From Paraburkholderia sp. Tr-20389 (GTDB lineage: Bacteria; Pseudomonadota; Gammaproteobacteria; Burkholderiales; Burkholderiaceae): a stretch of DNA of 64,000 bases. The translations under genes and the position numbers were made by a program. Below are positions 37,140 to 47,043 of the stretch, piece after piece. The first letter of the stretch is position 1. Each line of letters opens with the position of its first letter. Below the pieces are notes generated by a model. It had not been told where the DNA came from. It ran no database searches and worked only from the letters and a program-made list of their open reading frames with translations. Location of the stretch: positions 1 through 64,000 of the forward strand of contig NZ_JAAGPD010000039.1 of NCBI RefSeq assembly GCF_017104565.1, given 5' to 3'.

Positions 37140-38882
37140 TTAGCGCACCTTGCCCGCCTTCCATGCCGCCAGCAACTGGTCGTATTTGACCGTTTCCCCC
37201 TTCGGCTTTTCATTTGCGAGCTTCTTCCATGGCGCGTGTTGATCGGAAAGCCATTTCGACGTGTCGCTTTCCGCATTCAGTTCAGGCGCACAGACCTTCA
37301 TGCCCGCGCGTTGCAAGCGGCCCAGCACCTGATCCATTTCCCTCGCGAGGTTGTCCATCGCCGCTTGTGGCGTCTTTTCGCCGGCAACGGCAGTCGCAAC
37401 GTTCTTCCACCACAGTTGCGCCATCTTCGGATAGTCCGGCACGTTGTTGCCGGTCGGCGTCCACGCGACACGCGCGGGACTGCGATAGAACTCGATCAGG
37501 CCGCCGTATTTGTCCGCGTTCTTCGTGAAGTAATCGCTATGAATGTCGGAATCGCGGATGAACGTGAGACCGACAATCGACTTCTTGAGCGACACGCTCT
37601 TCGACGTCACGAACTGCGCGTAAAGCCATGCGGCCGCACGCTGGTTAGCCGGCGTCGATTTGAAGAAAGTCCACGAGCCGACATCCTGATAGCCGTTCTG
37701 CATGCCGTCTTTCCAGTACGGGCCGTGCGGCGACGGCGCCATGCGCCACTTCGGCGTACCGTCAGCGTTCGTCACATTGCCGGGCTTCAGCATCGATGCC
37801 GTGAAGGCGCTGTACCAGAAGATCTGTTGCGCGATCTTGCCTTGCGCCGGAACCGGGCCGGCTTCGTTGAAGGTCATGCCGGACGCTTCCGGCGGTGCAT
37901 ATTTCTTCAGCCAGTCGATGTACTTCGTCGTTGCGAAGACGGCCGCGGGACTGTTCGTGCCGCCGCCGCGTGACACCGACGCACCCACGGCATGACATCC
38001 ATCCGGCGTCACGCGGATGCCCCACTCGTCGACGGGCAGACCGTTCGGAATGCCTTTATCCGCTTCGCCCGCCATCGAAAGCCACGCATCGGTAAAGCGC
38101 CAGCCCAGTGACGGATCTTTCTTGCCGTAGTCCATGTGACCGAAGACTTTTTCTCCGTCGATTGTCTTCACGTCATTGGTAAAGAACTCGGCGATATCTT
38201 CATACGCGGACCAGTTGACGGGCACGCCGAGATCGTAGCCATACTTGGCCTTGAACTTGTCCTGAAGATCTTTGCGGGCAAACCAGTCCGCGCGGAACCA
38301 GTAGAGGTTCGCGAACTGCTGGTCGGGCAACTGGTAGAGCTTCTTGTCGGGCGCCGTGGTAAAGCTCGTGCCGATGAAGTCCTTGATGTCGAGATTCGGA
38401 TTCGTATATTGCTTGCCTTCGCCTTCCATATAGTCGGAGAGCGGAATGATCACGCCATAGCGATAGTGCGTGCCGATCAGATCGGAATCGGAAATCCAGC
38501 CGTCGTAAATGCTTTGGCCCGATTGCATCGAGGTCTGAAGCTTTTCGACGACGTCGCCTTCCTGAATGATGTCGTGCTTGACCTGAATGCCTGTGATTTC
38601 GGTGAATGCCTTAGCAAGCGTTTTCGATTCGTACATGTGCGTGTCGAGCGTTTCGGACACCACGTGCACTTCCTTGACGCCTTGCGACTTGAGCTTCGCA
38701 GCCGTATCGACGAACCATTTCATTTCGTCCATCTGCTGCTGTTTGGTCAGTGTGCTCGGCTGGAATTCGCTATCGACCCATTTCTGCGCTTCGGGCGTGC
38801 CTGCCAGCGCAGCGTGATTCGCACAAGCCCCCGCGACCACTCCTGCTACTGCAAGCGCGACGATCCGTCTCCTGTGTTGCAT
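37140..38882 (-). CDS. glpV: Glycerol ABC transporter substrate-binding protein
   Basis: A 580-residue periplasmic binding protein with a signal peptide (HRRRIVALAVAGVVAGACAN; cleavage near AALAG) and a long extracellular-solute-binding domain with family motifs such as NLYWFRADWFARKDLQDKFK and WWKNVATAVAGEKTPQAAMD. The length and neighbours (DUF2160 protein, two permeases, two ATPases) match GlpV of the GlpSTPQV glycerol transporter of rhizobia. The start at 38882 follows AGGAGAAGACC; the frame to 38903 is longer. Last gene of the operon. Confidence 0.88.
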   Translation of the reverse strand: MQHRRRIVALAVAGVVAGACANHAALAGTPEAQKWVDSEFQPSTLTKQQQMDEMKWFVDTAAKLKSQGVKEVHVVSETLDTHMYESKTLAKAFTEITGIQVKHDIIQEGDVVEKLQTSMQSGQSIYDGWISDSDLIGTHYRYGVIIPLSDYMEGEGKQYTNPNLDIKDFIGTSFTTAPDKKLYQLPDQQFANLYWFRADWFARKDLQDKFKAKYGYDLGVPVNWSAYEDIAEFFTNDVKTIDGEKVFGHMDYGKKDPSLGWRFTDAWLSMAGEADKGIPNGLPVDEWGIRVTPDGCHAVGASVSRGGGTNSPAAVFATTKYIDWLKKYAPPEASGMTFNEAGPVPAQGKIAQQIFWYSAFTASMLKPGNVTNADGTPKWRMAPSPHGPYWKDGMQNGYQDVGSWTFFKSTPANQRAAAWLYAQFVTSKSVSLKKSIVGLTFIRDSDIHSDYFTKNADKYGGLIEFYRSPARVAWTPTGNNVPDYPKMAQLWWKNVATAVAGEKTPQAAMDNLAREMDQVLGRLQRAGMKVCAPELNAESDTSKWLSDQHAPWKKLANEKPKGETVKYDQLLAAWKAGKVR

Positions 38883-38970
38883 GGTCTTCTCCTGTGTCTC
38901 CACACCCCTTATGGATCATCAGCCGATAGCCGCCCGGGGCATCAACGGAACCGGTTTGTTCCTGCTTCCT

Positions 38971-39252
38971 TTATCCCTTCCACATGATCGCGAGCAGCAC
39001 GACGACGGATGCCGCAAAGCCGGGCCATGCACTCGCGCCTTCGCCGCTGATCGCGATCCACGCGAGATTCACATACGCCGCCGTCAACAGGCCGATGAAC
39101 AGCCGGTCGCCGCGCGTCGTGGCAATCGGCAAGAAGCCTTTACGTTCGATAGTCGGCGAGCGCATTTCCCAAACGGTCATGCCCGTGAGCATCACGACGA
39201 CGCAGCCGAAGAAGATCGCGACTTCCGGTGTCCAGTACATCCACGTGAACAT
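38971..39252 (-). CDS. DUF2160 small membrane protein of the glycerol operon
   Basis: A 93-residue protein with three hydrophobic segments (WTPEVAIFFGCVVVMLTGMT; RLFIGLLTAAYVNLAWIAIS; FAASVVVLLAIMWKG). DUF2160 proteins lie between glpQ and glpV in GlpSTPQV operons; their role is not known to me. The start shares one base with the glpQ stop (TGATG arrangement), so translation is coupled. 88 bp upstream of glpV. Confidence 0.85.
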   Translation of the reverse strand: MFTWMYWTPEVAIFFGCVVVMLTGMTVWEMRSPTIERKGFLPIATTRGDRLFIGLLTAAYVNLAWIAISGEGASAWPGFAASVVVLLAIMWKG

Positions 39253-40056
39253 CACACTCTCCCCATCGCGAAACCCTTCGCGATGTAATTGCGGACGAAA
39301 TAGATGACGAGAGCGCCGGGAATGATCGTCAGCACGCCGGCCGCCGACAGCACGCCCCAATCCATGCCCGCCGCCGATATCGTTCGTGTCATCACCGCCG
39401 CGATCGGCTTCGCGTTCACCGTGGTCAACGTGCGCGCCAGCAGCAGCTCGACCCAGCTGAACATGAAGCAGAAGAACGCCGTCACGCCCACGCCTGCCTT
39501 GATCAACGGCAGAAAGATCTTGATGAAGAACGCGGGAAACGAATACCCGTCGATATACGCCGTCTCATCGATTTCACGCGAGACACCCGACATGAAGCCC
39601 TCGAGTATCCACACGGCGAGCGGCACGTTGAACAGCATGTGCGCCAATGCAACGGCGACATACGTATCCATCAGACCCACGCTCGAATAAAGCTGAAAGA
39701 ACGGCAAGAGAAACACGGCGGGCGGCGTCATCCGGTTAGTGAGAAGCCAGAAGAACATGTGCTTGTCGCCTAGAAAGCGATAGCGCGAGAACGCGTACGC
39801 AGCCGGCAATGCGACCAGCACCGACATCACCGTATTCATCAACACATAGACGATCGAGTTGATATACCCCCAGTACCACGACGGGTCGGTGAAAATGATC
39901 TTGAAGTTGTCGAACGTCACATGGTGCGGCCAGATCGAGAACGCCGACATCGTTTCTTCGTTCGTGCGCAGCGAAATCGACAGCATCCAGTACAGCGGAA
40001 TCAGCGCAAACGCGATATAGACAAGCAATACGAGCGCGCGTATCCAGCGGCGATTG

Positions 40057-40064
<8 letters not shown>
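39252..40064 (-). CDS. glpQ: Glycerol ABC transporter permease
   Basis: A 270-residue MalG-type permease with six membrane segments and the EAA-like loop in MSGVSREIDETAYIDGYSFP. It forms the membrane channel with GlpP. GGGAGAAG precedes the start. It overlaps glpP by eight bases and shares a base with the DUF2160 gene. Confidence 0.9.
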
Positions 40065-40946
<882 letters not shown>

Positions 40947-40950
<4 letters not shown>

Positions 40951-42059
40951 CGCGCGCCTCCCGCTGCGGCGCGTACCGCGATGCGTTCGTCGTTGCTGAA
41001 ATAAACGGTTTCGGGCGCGGCGACGCGCAACCACACAGGGCCATCCACGACGCGCAAGTTCGGCTCCATCTTTGCGTTGAACACGTGACCTTCGCAGTTC
41101 GCCGTCACGAGCTGATAATTGCCGAGCTGCTGCGCGCGCGTGACTTGCGCCCTGACGGCGCCTGTTTCGCCGTCGTCAGCGAGGCGCACGAACTCCGGAC
41201 GAATGCCGAGCTTGAGATCGCCATTCGTGTTCTTGAGTGTCGCGAGCGTATTCGCGTCGACGGCAATGCGCTGCGAACCCAGCTTGACCGCACCTTCATC
41301 CAGACTGACGGGACACAGGTTCATCCCCGGACTGCCGATGAAATAACCGACGAACGAATGATCGGGTCGCAGAAACAGCGCTTCCGGTCCGCCCTTCTGC
41401 ACGACACGCCCATTGGTCATCACGACCACTTCATCGGCGAACGTCAGCGCTTCGACCTGATCGTGCGTCACGTAGATCAGCGTGAGCTTCAGCTGCTGAT
41501 GGATCTTCTTCAGTTGACGCCGCAGCATCCACTTCATGTGCGGATCGATGACGGTCAGCGGCTCGTCGAAAAGAATGGCCGCCACATCCTTGCGCACGAG
41601 TCCGCGTCCAAGCGAGATCTTCTGTTTCGCATCCGCCGACAGATTGCTCGCCTTGCGCGGCAAGTCGCGCGCCATGTCGAGAATGTCGGCCACTTCATGC
41701 ACGCGCGTGCGCACTTCGGCCGCAGGAAGCCCGCGATTGCGCAGCGGAAATGCGAGGTTGTCGAACACGGACATCGTGTCGTAAATCACGGGGAACTGGA
41801 ACACCTGCGCGATGTTGCGTTCGCGCGCGCCTTGCGTGGTGACGTCGTGCCCGTTGAACAGCACCTTGCCTTCCGAGGGCTTCAGCAGACCCGACACGAT
41901 ATTGAGCAAGGTCGACTTGCCGCAGCCCGAAGGTCCGAGCAATGCATACGCGCCGCCGTCTTCCCAGACCATGCTCATCGGCTGCAGTGCATAGTCGTCG
42001 AGCGATGAAGGATTCGGGCGGTACGCGTGCCCGAGGTTCTGAAATTCAATGCGCGCCAT
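40947..42059 (-). CDS. glpT: Glycerol ABC transporter ATP-binding protein
   Basis: A 370-residue MalK-type ATPase with Walker A GPSGCGKST, Walker B ILFDEPLTVIDPH, a switch His in VTHDQVEALTFADE and a C-terminal TOBE-like domain. The ABC signature is unusual: the LSGGQ position reads LSADAKQKISLGRGLVR. This form is shared by GlpT proteins as far as I recall, so it is a family trait and not damage. It probably acts as a heterodimer with GlpS, whose signature is normal. Overlaps glpS by 14 bases. Confidence 0.9.
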
Positions 42060-43158
42060 ATGCCACCTCCTGCACCTTGGGACGCGCGACAAGACTCGCG
42101 TCCGCGCCGAACACGAACAGTTCGTCCGGGTCGATATAGACGTCGAGTTGCGTGCCGATCGCGATCTGATGCACGCCTTGCAATTGCGCGACAAGGTCGA
42201 TGCCGCCGTGACGCGTGTGCAGATGCAGGTACGTTTCCGAGCCGCTCAGCTCGGCGAGTTCGAGCAGGCAAGGCACCGCGATCGAATGCGCATTGCGCGG
42301 CGCCAGCCGCAGATGGCCGGGCCGTATGCCGATCCGGCAGCTACCCGTGCCGACGGCCGTCGCGGCTGCATGCCGCACAGGCACGTCGACGCCGATGGGC
42401 AGGCGCGCGTCGCCGTTGTCGAGCAGTTCGCTCGTCAGCATGTTCATGGGCGGGTCGTTGAACACGGCGGCCACATCGACATTCGCGGGCGCGTTGTAGA
42501 CGTCGAGCGTCGGCCCGAACTGCAGCACGCGGCCCTTGTCGACCACGGCCGTATAGCCACCGAGCAGCAGCGCTTCGAGCGGCTCCGTCGTCGCATAAAC
42601 GACAGTGGTCTTGCCGTCGGAAAAGAGCGTGGTGAGTTCCGCCCGAAGTTCTTCGCGCAGCTTGTAGTCGAGGTTGACGAGCGGCTCGTCGAGCAACACC
42701 AGCGATGTGCGCTTGACGAGCGCACGCGCCAGCGCGCAACGCTGCTGCTGGCCGCCCGACAGTTCGCCGGGCCGCCGCTCGAGCAGATGCTCGATATGCA
42801 GCTTCGACGCGACTTCGTTCACGCGGCGGCGTATCTCGGCGGCATCCGTCTTTTGCAGCTTGAGCGGCGATGCGATGTTGCCGAACACCGTCATCGCGGG
42901 ATAGTTGATGAACTGCTGATAAACCATCGCGAGATTGCGCTGACGTACGCTCACTCCCGTCACGTCCTGGCCGTCGGCGAGCACGCGCCCGGACGCAGGC
43001 CTGTCGAGTCCTGCCATCACGCGCATCAACGTGGTCTTGCCTGCCTGAGTCGGACCCAGCAGCACATTGATCGCCCCCGGGACAAGCCGCAGATCGACGC
43101 CATACAGATGCGTCAGCCCGCCCGAAACGACGGTGACCCGCTCCAGTTCCAAAACCAA
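42046..43158 (-). CDS. glpS: Glycerol ABC transporter ATP-binding protein
   Basis: A 370-residue ATPase with Walker A GPTQAGKTT, a normal signature LSGGQQQRCALARALVK, Walker B LVLLDEPLVNLDYKL and a C-terminal TOBE-like region. The switch position reads ATTEPLEALLLG, so the usual H-loop His is Thr, complementing GlpT, which has the His but lacks the signature. The two should form one functional and one degenerate ATP site. The start is TTG at 43156-43158 with AAAGGAGAG upstream. First gene of the operon. Confidence 0.9.
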   Translation of the reverse strand: MVLELERVTVVSGGLTHLYGVDLRLVPGAINVLLGPTQAGKTTLMRVMAGLDRPASGRVLADGQDVTGVSVRQRNLAMVYQQFINYPAMTVFGNIASPLKLQKTDAAEIRRRVNEVASKLHIEHLLERRPGELSGGQQQRCALARALVKRTSLVLLDEPLVNLDYKLREELRAELTTLFSDGKTTVVYATTEPLEALLLGGYTAVVDKGRVLQFGPTLDVYNAPANVDVAAVFNDPPMNMLTSELLDNGDARLPIGVDVPVRHAAATAVGTGSCRIGIRPGHLRLAPRNAHSIAVPCLLELAELSGSETYLHLHTRHGGIDLVAQLQGVHQIAIGTQLDVYIDPDELFVFGADASLVARPKVQEVAYGAH

Positions 43159-43473
43159 ATTGCTCTCCTTTGTCCGATGCTGCTTCGCTTTCTTCTGCTT
43201 GTTCGTTGTTCAACTGCGGCTTCGACGCCAATGCAGATGCTTTGGTACGGCTACAGCAATGACGCGCTTACGGCGTGCGCAAACGCCCGGCGGCGCGAAA
43301 GCACGGCCCGGTTTGCATACGAGAGGCAGGGCAAGGGATAGCGCCGCGAAGGCGCCGGAGAAGCTGTTGTCGATCCATTGTCCCGATGGTTTTTTTATTC
43401 GGGTACTTCAAAAACAGGCCACAAGGCCGATGTTCAAAAAGGAAATCAAAACAACAGCAACAATGTTCTCTTT

Positions 43474-43519
43474 TGTTCGTTTACGTTTAAATCGGGGTTA
43501 ACCATACAAAACACGAACA
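43474..43519. promoter_or_regulatory. Inverted TGTTCGT/ACGAACA pair, candidate GlpR operator
   Basis: TGTTCGT at 43474-43480 and its reverse complement ACGAACA at 43513-43519 lie upstream of glpS. A further TGTTCGT is at 43200-43206, close to the glpS start. The core resembles the TGTTCG element of DeoR-family GlpR operators, which would give glycerol-3-phosphate control of glycerol uptake. The match is partial. Confidence 0.4.
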
Positions 43520-43795
43520 ACGACCATCTACCCTACTTACGGACAGTAGAACAATCTATTACGCATTGACGCCAGTTTTCTTACCAAAAGAAAGTTGGCG
43601 GTCAGCGTAACAGAAGAAACGAGAGACGCAGGGCGACTGCGACCTTCCATTCAGCGTTGGCAGCAGATCACGTGCACGCGCATTTCGATCGACGAAAAAG
43701 CACCTTGCTTAGGGTTGGGCCACGCGCAAAACGCACACAAAAGGACACGTCGATCGCACGCAATTCACGAAGCACTCCATCCGTGGATGTGTTCG

Positions 43796-43822
43796 AAAAA
43801 CGCCTTGTTTTATGGCGTTTTT
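43796..43822. terminator. Orphan terminator-like hairpin
   Basis: AAAAACGCC (43796-43804), loop TTGTTTTAT, GGCGTTTTT (43814-43822): a perfect nine-pair stem with a T-run on the plus strand and an A-run on the left, so it may act in both directions. No protein gene ends here. A small hairpin CATCC-GT-GGATG lies 20-30 bases upstream. It may be the 3' end of an unannotated small RNA. Confidence 0.55.
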
Positions 43823-44000
43823 GCGCGAGACAGCCCTTCTCTAAAGGACTTGTCGGGCTGCATCGACGCATGCGGGTATACGTTAATTTGTGCGCGCCGG
43901 GCAGCCCCGTTTACTGAAGTGAAAGCCAGGTCGTCCGAACTACTTTGATCAGACATGATCGAGGGGTTCGGACGTTGTTTGTTCGTACCGGAGGTGTAGC

Positions 44001-45395
44001 ATGGCGAATCTGTCCAGCAGTGCAATCGACGAATTCAAGGCTCTCACACGAGGCCAGATCGTATTGCCCGGCGACCCGTCGTTCGATGAAGCACGCAGTA
44101 TCTGGAATGGCATGATCGATCGTCGCCCCGCGATCATCGTTCGCTGCGCGGGCACTGCCGACGTCCGTTGCGCGGTCAATTTCGCCCGCGACAACCAGCT
44201 TCTGCTCGCCGTGCGCGGCGGCGGTCACAACATAGCAGGCAGCGGCGTGTGCGAAGACGGCATGCTGCTCGATCTTTCGCCGATGAAGTCCGCGCGCATC
44301 GATCCCGTGGCGCGGCGCGCCTATGTGGAGCCCGGCTGTCTGCTGCGCGACTTCGATCACGAAGCACAAGCCTTCGGTCTCGCCACGCCGCTCGGCATCA
44401 ACTCGACCACGGGCGTCGCCGGTCTGACGCTCGGCGGTGGCTTCGGCTGGCTCAGCCGGCGCTTCGGCATGACGGTGGACAACCTGATTTCAGCCGACGT
44501 CGTCACCGCCGACGGCCAAATGATCCGCTGCAGCGCCGATTCGCATGAAGATCTGTTCTGGGCGATTCGCGGCGGCGGCGGCAACTTCGGCGTCGTCACG
44601 ATGTTCGAGTTTCGTCTGCACGAAGTCGGTCCGGAAGTGTATGGCGGCCTCGTCGTGTTGCCGATGGATCAGGCGCGCGATGCACTCGTGAAATACCGCA
44701 AGGCATTCGAGACGTGGCCTGACGAATTGACCGTCTGGGCCGTTGCGCGCTTTGCGCCACCGCTGCCTTTCCTGCCCGCCGATGTGCACGGCAAGCCGAT
44801 CATCGCGTTCGCCGTCTGCTATACGGGACCCGTCGCGAACGGTCCCGCCGTGGTCGACGAAGTGCGCAAGTTCGGTACGCCCTATGGCGAGCATCTCGGA
44901 CCGATGCCGTACACCGCCTGGCAACAGGCGTTCGATCCGCTGCTGACGCCCGGCGCGCGCAACTACTGGAAGTCGCACAATCTGGCCACGCTCGACGACG
45001 GCCTGATCGACGCGTTCGTCGATGCGATCGGCAACCTGCCGTCGCCTCAGTGCGAAATTTTCTTTGGCGCAATAGGCGGCCAAACGATGCGCGCGGCGCC
45101 CGACGCCACGGCCTATTCGAATCGCGACGCGAAGTATGTGATGAACGTGCACGGCCGCTGGACCGAGGCCGCCGACGACGAACGCTGCATTGCCTGGTCG
45201 CGCGCATTCTTCGATGCATCGGCGCCGTTCGCGCTCGGCAGCGTCTACGTGAACTTCATGACGGAGGAGGAATCCGGGCGCGTCGGTGCTGCCTATGGTC
45301 CTAACTACGCTCGACTCGTCGCCGTGAAAGACCGTTACGATCCGCAGAACCTGTTCCGGCATAACCAGAACATCAAGCCATCTGCCATGGCCTGA
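44001..45395 (+). CDS. FAD-binding oxidoreductase, berberine-bridge-enzyme-like
   Basis: A 464-residue flavoprotein with a PCMH-type FAD domain (AVRGGGHNIAGSG with the His that binds FAD covalently; LTLGGGFGWLSRRFGMTVDN) and a C-terminal BBE segment (YGPNYARLVAVKDRYDPQNL). The Cys that makes a second FAD bond in plant BBE enzymes is not seen: the site reads GINSTTGVAG. It is therefore probably mono-covalent. The substrate is unknown. A good GGAGGTG site precedes the start. A stem-loop follows the stop. Confidence 0.88.
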   Translation: MANLSSSAIDEFKALTRGQIVLPGDPSFDEARSIWNGMIDRRPAIIVRCAGTADVRCAVNFARDNQLLLAVRGGGHNIAGSGVCEDGMLLDLSPMKSARIDPVARRAYVEPGCLLRDFDHEAQAFGLATPLGINSTTGVAGLTLGGGFGWLSRRFGMTVDNLISADVVTADGQMIRCSADSHEDLFWAIRGGGGNFGVVTMFEFRLHEVGPEVYGGLVVLPMDQARDALVKYRKAFETWPDELTVWAVARFAPPLPFLPADVHGKPIIAFAVCYTGPVANGPAVVDEVRKFGTPYGEHLGPMPYTAWQQAFDPLLTPGARNYWKSHNLATLDDGLIDAFVDAIGNLPSPQCEIFFGAIGGQTMRAAPDATAYSNRDAKYVMNVHGRWTEAADDERCIAWSRAFFDASAPFALGSVYVNFMTEEESGRVGAAYGPNYARLVAVKDRYDPQNLFRHNQNIKPSAMA

Positions 45396-45413
45396 GTGCT
45401 GCGCGTTCGAAAC

Positions 45414-45442
45414 GCCGGATGGCAACCTGCCTGCCATCCGGC
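45414..45442. other. Perfect 11-bp stem-loop after the FAD oxidoreductase
   Basis: GCCGGATGGCA (45414-45424), seven-base loop, TGCCATCCGGC (45432-45442). It lies 18 bp after the stop codon. There is no T-run, so it is a terminator-like or mRNA-protecting hairpin and not a proven intrinsic terminator. Confidence 0.5.
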
Positions 45443-45471
45443 ATTCGCTGTTCAACGCCCTTCTCCCGTCG

Positions 45472-46329
45472 ATGCAGATTGCCGCCCACCGCTCCATACC
45501 GCGCCTGCGCATCGCGTTACTGACCCTCATCGCGATGTTCGCGTTCGCGGGCAATTCGCTGCTGTGCCGCGTCGCCCTGAAAGGCACATCGATCGATCCC
45601 GCGACGTTCACGTCGGTGCGCATCGTGTCGGCGGCAGTCGTGTTGTGGATCATTCTGCGTACACGCGGCAATTCGCAACGCGTCGGCGGCAACTGGCTGT
45701 CGGCGTTCGCGCTGTTTGCCTACGCTGCGGCGTTTTCGTTTGCCTATGTATCGCTGGCGGCCGGCACGGGCGCGTTGCTGCTGTTCGGCGCAGTGCAGGC
45801 GACGATGATCGGCTATGCGCTGACGCGCGGCGACCGCCTGCGCCTGCTGCAATGGATCGGCCTCGCATGCGCCCTCACGGGGCTCGTCGGTCTGGTACTG
45901 CCCGGCGTCAGTGCGCCGCCTCTGTTCGCGTCGCTGCTGATGCTGTGCGCGGGCATCGCGTGGGGCGTCTATTCGCTGCGCGGCAAACGCGCCGCCGATC
46001 CGACGGCCACCACGGCCGGCAACTTCATGCGCGCGATCCCATTCGCGGTCGTTATCAGCGCGGGCATGTTCACGCATGCATCCGTCGATAGAACCGGCCT
46101 GTTTTTCGCGGCGATTTCAGGCGCGCTGACATCGGGCGTCGGCTATGTGATCTGGTATGCCGCGTTGAAGCACATCGCGTCCGCCACGGCGGCAACTGTG
46201 CAACTGAGCGTGCCGCTGATCGCCGCGGCGGGCGGTATCGTGCTGCTCGGCGAACCGCTGACGACACGCCTCGCGTTGAGCGCGCTCGCGATACTGGGCG
46301 GCATCGCGCTCGTCGTCGCACGCCGCTGA
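45472..46329 (+). CDS. EamA-domain (DMT superfamily) transporter
   Basis: A 285-residue protein with ten hydrophobic segments in two EamA repeats (IALLTLIAMFAFAGNSLLCR at the start; AISGALTSGVGYVIWYAALK and HIASATAATVQLSVPLIAAA in the second repeat). It probably exports a small metabolite; the substrate is unknown. No clear ribosome site precedes the ATG at 45472. Its stop is 41 bp from the first ModE-like box, which belongs to the next gene. Confidence 0.85.
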   Translation: MQIAAHRSIPRLRIALLTLIAMFAFAGNSLLCRVALKGTSIDPATFTSVRIVSAAVVLWIILRTRGNSQRVGGNWLSAFALFAYAAAFSFAYVSLAAGTGALLLFGAVQATMIGYALTRGDRLRLLQWIGLACALTGLVGLVLPGVSAPPLFASLLMLCAGIAWGVYSLRGKRAADPTATTAGNFMRAIPFAVVISAGMFTHASVDRTGLFFAAISGALTSGVGYVIWYAALKHIASATAATVQLSVPLIAAAGGIVLLGEPLTTRLALSALAILGGIALVVARR

Positions 46330-46370
46330 TCTCGATCTGACAGACAAAAACGGCCGGGTGTCCGGCGCAT

Positions 46371-46394
46371 CGATGTATACGATAGAATACATCG
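46371..46394. promoter_or_regulatory. ModE-like box 1
   Basis: CGATGTAT (46371-46378), spacer of eight bases, ATACATCG (46387-46394). The arms are a perfect 8-bp inverted repeat. The box lies 26 bp upstream of the GTG start of the 174-residue protein gene. Two further boxes with the same 8-8-8 layout occur at 46965 and 49396. The CG-n-TATAT...ATAT-n-CG pattern resembles known ModE operators, and a ModE-type gene lies 2 kb away. Confidence 0.7.
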
Positions 46395-46420
46395 AACGTT
46401 CGGATCTCGGGAGAAACGGG

Positions 46421-46945
46421 GTGGACAACAGTCGTCGCGATGCGCCCAAAGATGCGCTATCCAAAAAGATCAGCACGCTCAAGCCGGTGTCGGACGACGT
46501 GCGCGCGCAGCAGATCCGCGACGTCGTCGATGGGTTCAGACGTCTGCACAGCAGCGTTACGCGCTTCGTGCAGATGTTCGCGGCCGCGAGAAGCGCGCCG
46601 CCGCCCGCCGATCGTCTTTCCTCCGCGACCTTGCGCGAGCTGCTGGCCATGCTCGCGAGCGAAGCCCAGGCCGCGCGCTTTGCGCGGCTGCGCGAACTGA
46701 AGATCGCGATCCGCCAGGCACGTCTGCTCGAACGCACGCGCGACGCCGTGTTCTCCGAGTCGTTCAGCACGGACCCTACCGCGATGCGCGAGACGGTCAC
46801 CGCGCTGGAGCGCGTCGATGCGATTCTCGTCGGACTGTGCGTCGAACACGTGCTCGAACGTCACAAGGCGGTGCCACCGCGTACGGTCGCCCTCAAGCGC
46901 GCGCCGCCGCAGACGCGCCGGCGTCAACCCGAGCCCGTGCACTGA
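46421..46945 (+). CDS. Uncharacterised 174-residue protein, ModE-box controlled
   Basis: I do not recognise a family. The protein is Arg/Ala-rich and mostly helical by appearance (QQIRDVVDGFRRLHSSVTRF; LRELLAMLASEAQAARFARL; IRQARLLERTRDAVFSE), with a basic Pro/Arg tail (KRAPPQTRRRQPEPVH). No signal peptide, membrane segment or Cys cluster is seen, so it is probably soluble. The start is GTG at 46421 with GGGAG seven bases upstream; the longer frame from 46358 would pass through the ModE-like box and is rejected. It lies 98 bp before the DUF2325 gene, which has its own box, so the two are probably co-regulated. Confidence 0.7.
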   Translation: MDNSRRDAPKDALSKKISTLKPVSDDVRAQQIRDVVDGFRRLHSSVTRFVQMFAAARSAPPPADRLSSATLRELLAMLASEAQAARFARLRELKIAIRQARLLERTRDAVFSESFSTDPTAMRETVTALERVDAILVGLCVEHVLERHKAVPPRTVALKRAPPQTRRRQPEPVH

Positions 46946-46964
46946 TTGGCGCGTCCGAACGACT

Positions 46965-46988
46965 CGATATATTCGATGGTATATTTCG
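46965..46988. promoter_or_regulatory. ModE-like box 2
   Basis: CGATATAT (46965-46972), eight-base spacer, ATATTTCG (46981-46988). Seven of eight arm positions are symmetric. It lies 55 bp upstream of the DUF2325 gene start and 19 bp after the preceding stop. Same half-site sequence and spacing as boxes 1 and 3. Confidence 0.7.
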
Positions 46989-47043
46989 CTTATCCGTTCG
47001 CGCATCCACCCCGGTCCGCCTGACTGTCCGGATAGAGGTCACC

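Larger units (their letters stand above)
43159..44000. other. 842-bp gap with DeoR/GlpR-like motifs and an orphan terminator
   Basis: No convincing gene: the small open frames here lack GC-rich third positions and any recognisable domain. It holds the glpS promoter (minus), the FAD-oxidoreductase promoter (plus), three TGTTCGT/ACGAACA motifs (43200, 43474, 43513) and a terminator-like hairpin at 43796-43822. The stretch from about 43380 to 43820 is clearly richer in A/T than its surroundings. Confidence 0.7.

Noticed and set aside
43595-43948. 117-residue open frame in the gene-free stretch
   Set aside because: No family, no ribosome site, codon use unlike the rest of the window, and it spans the terminator-like hairpin.
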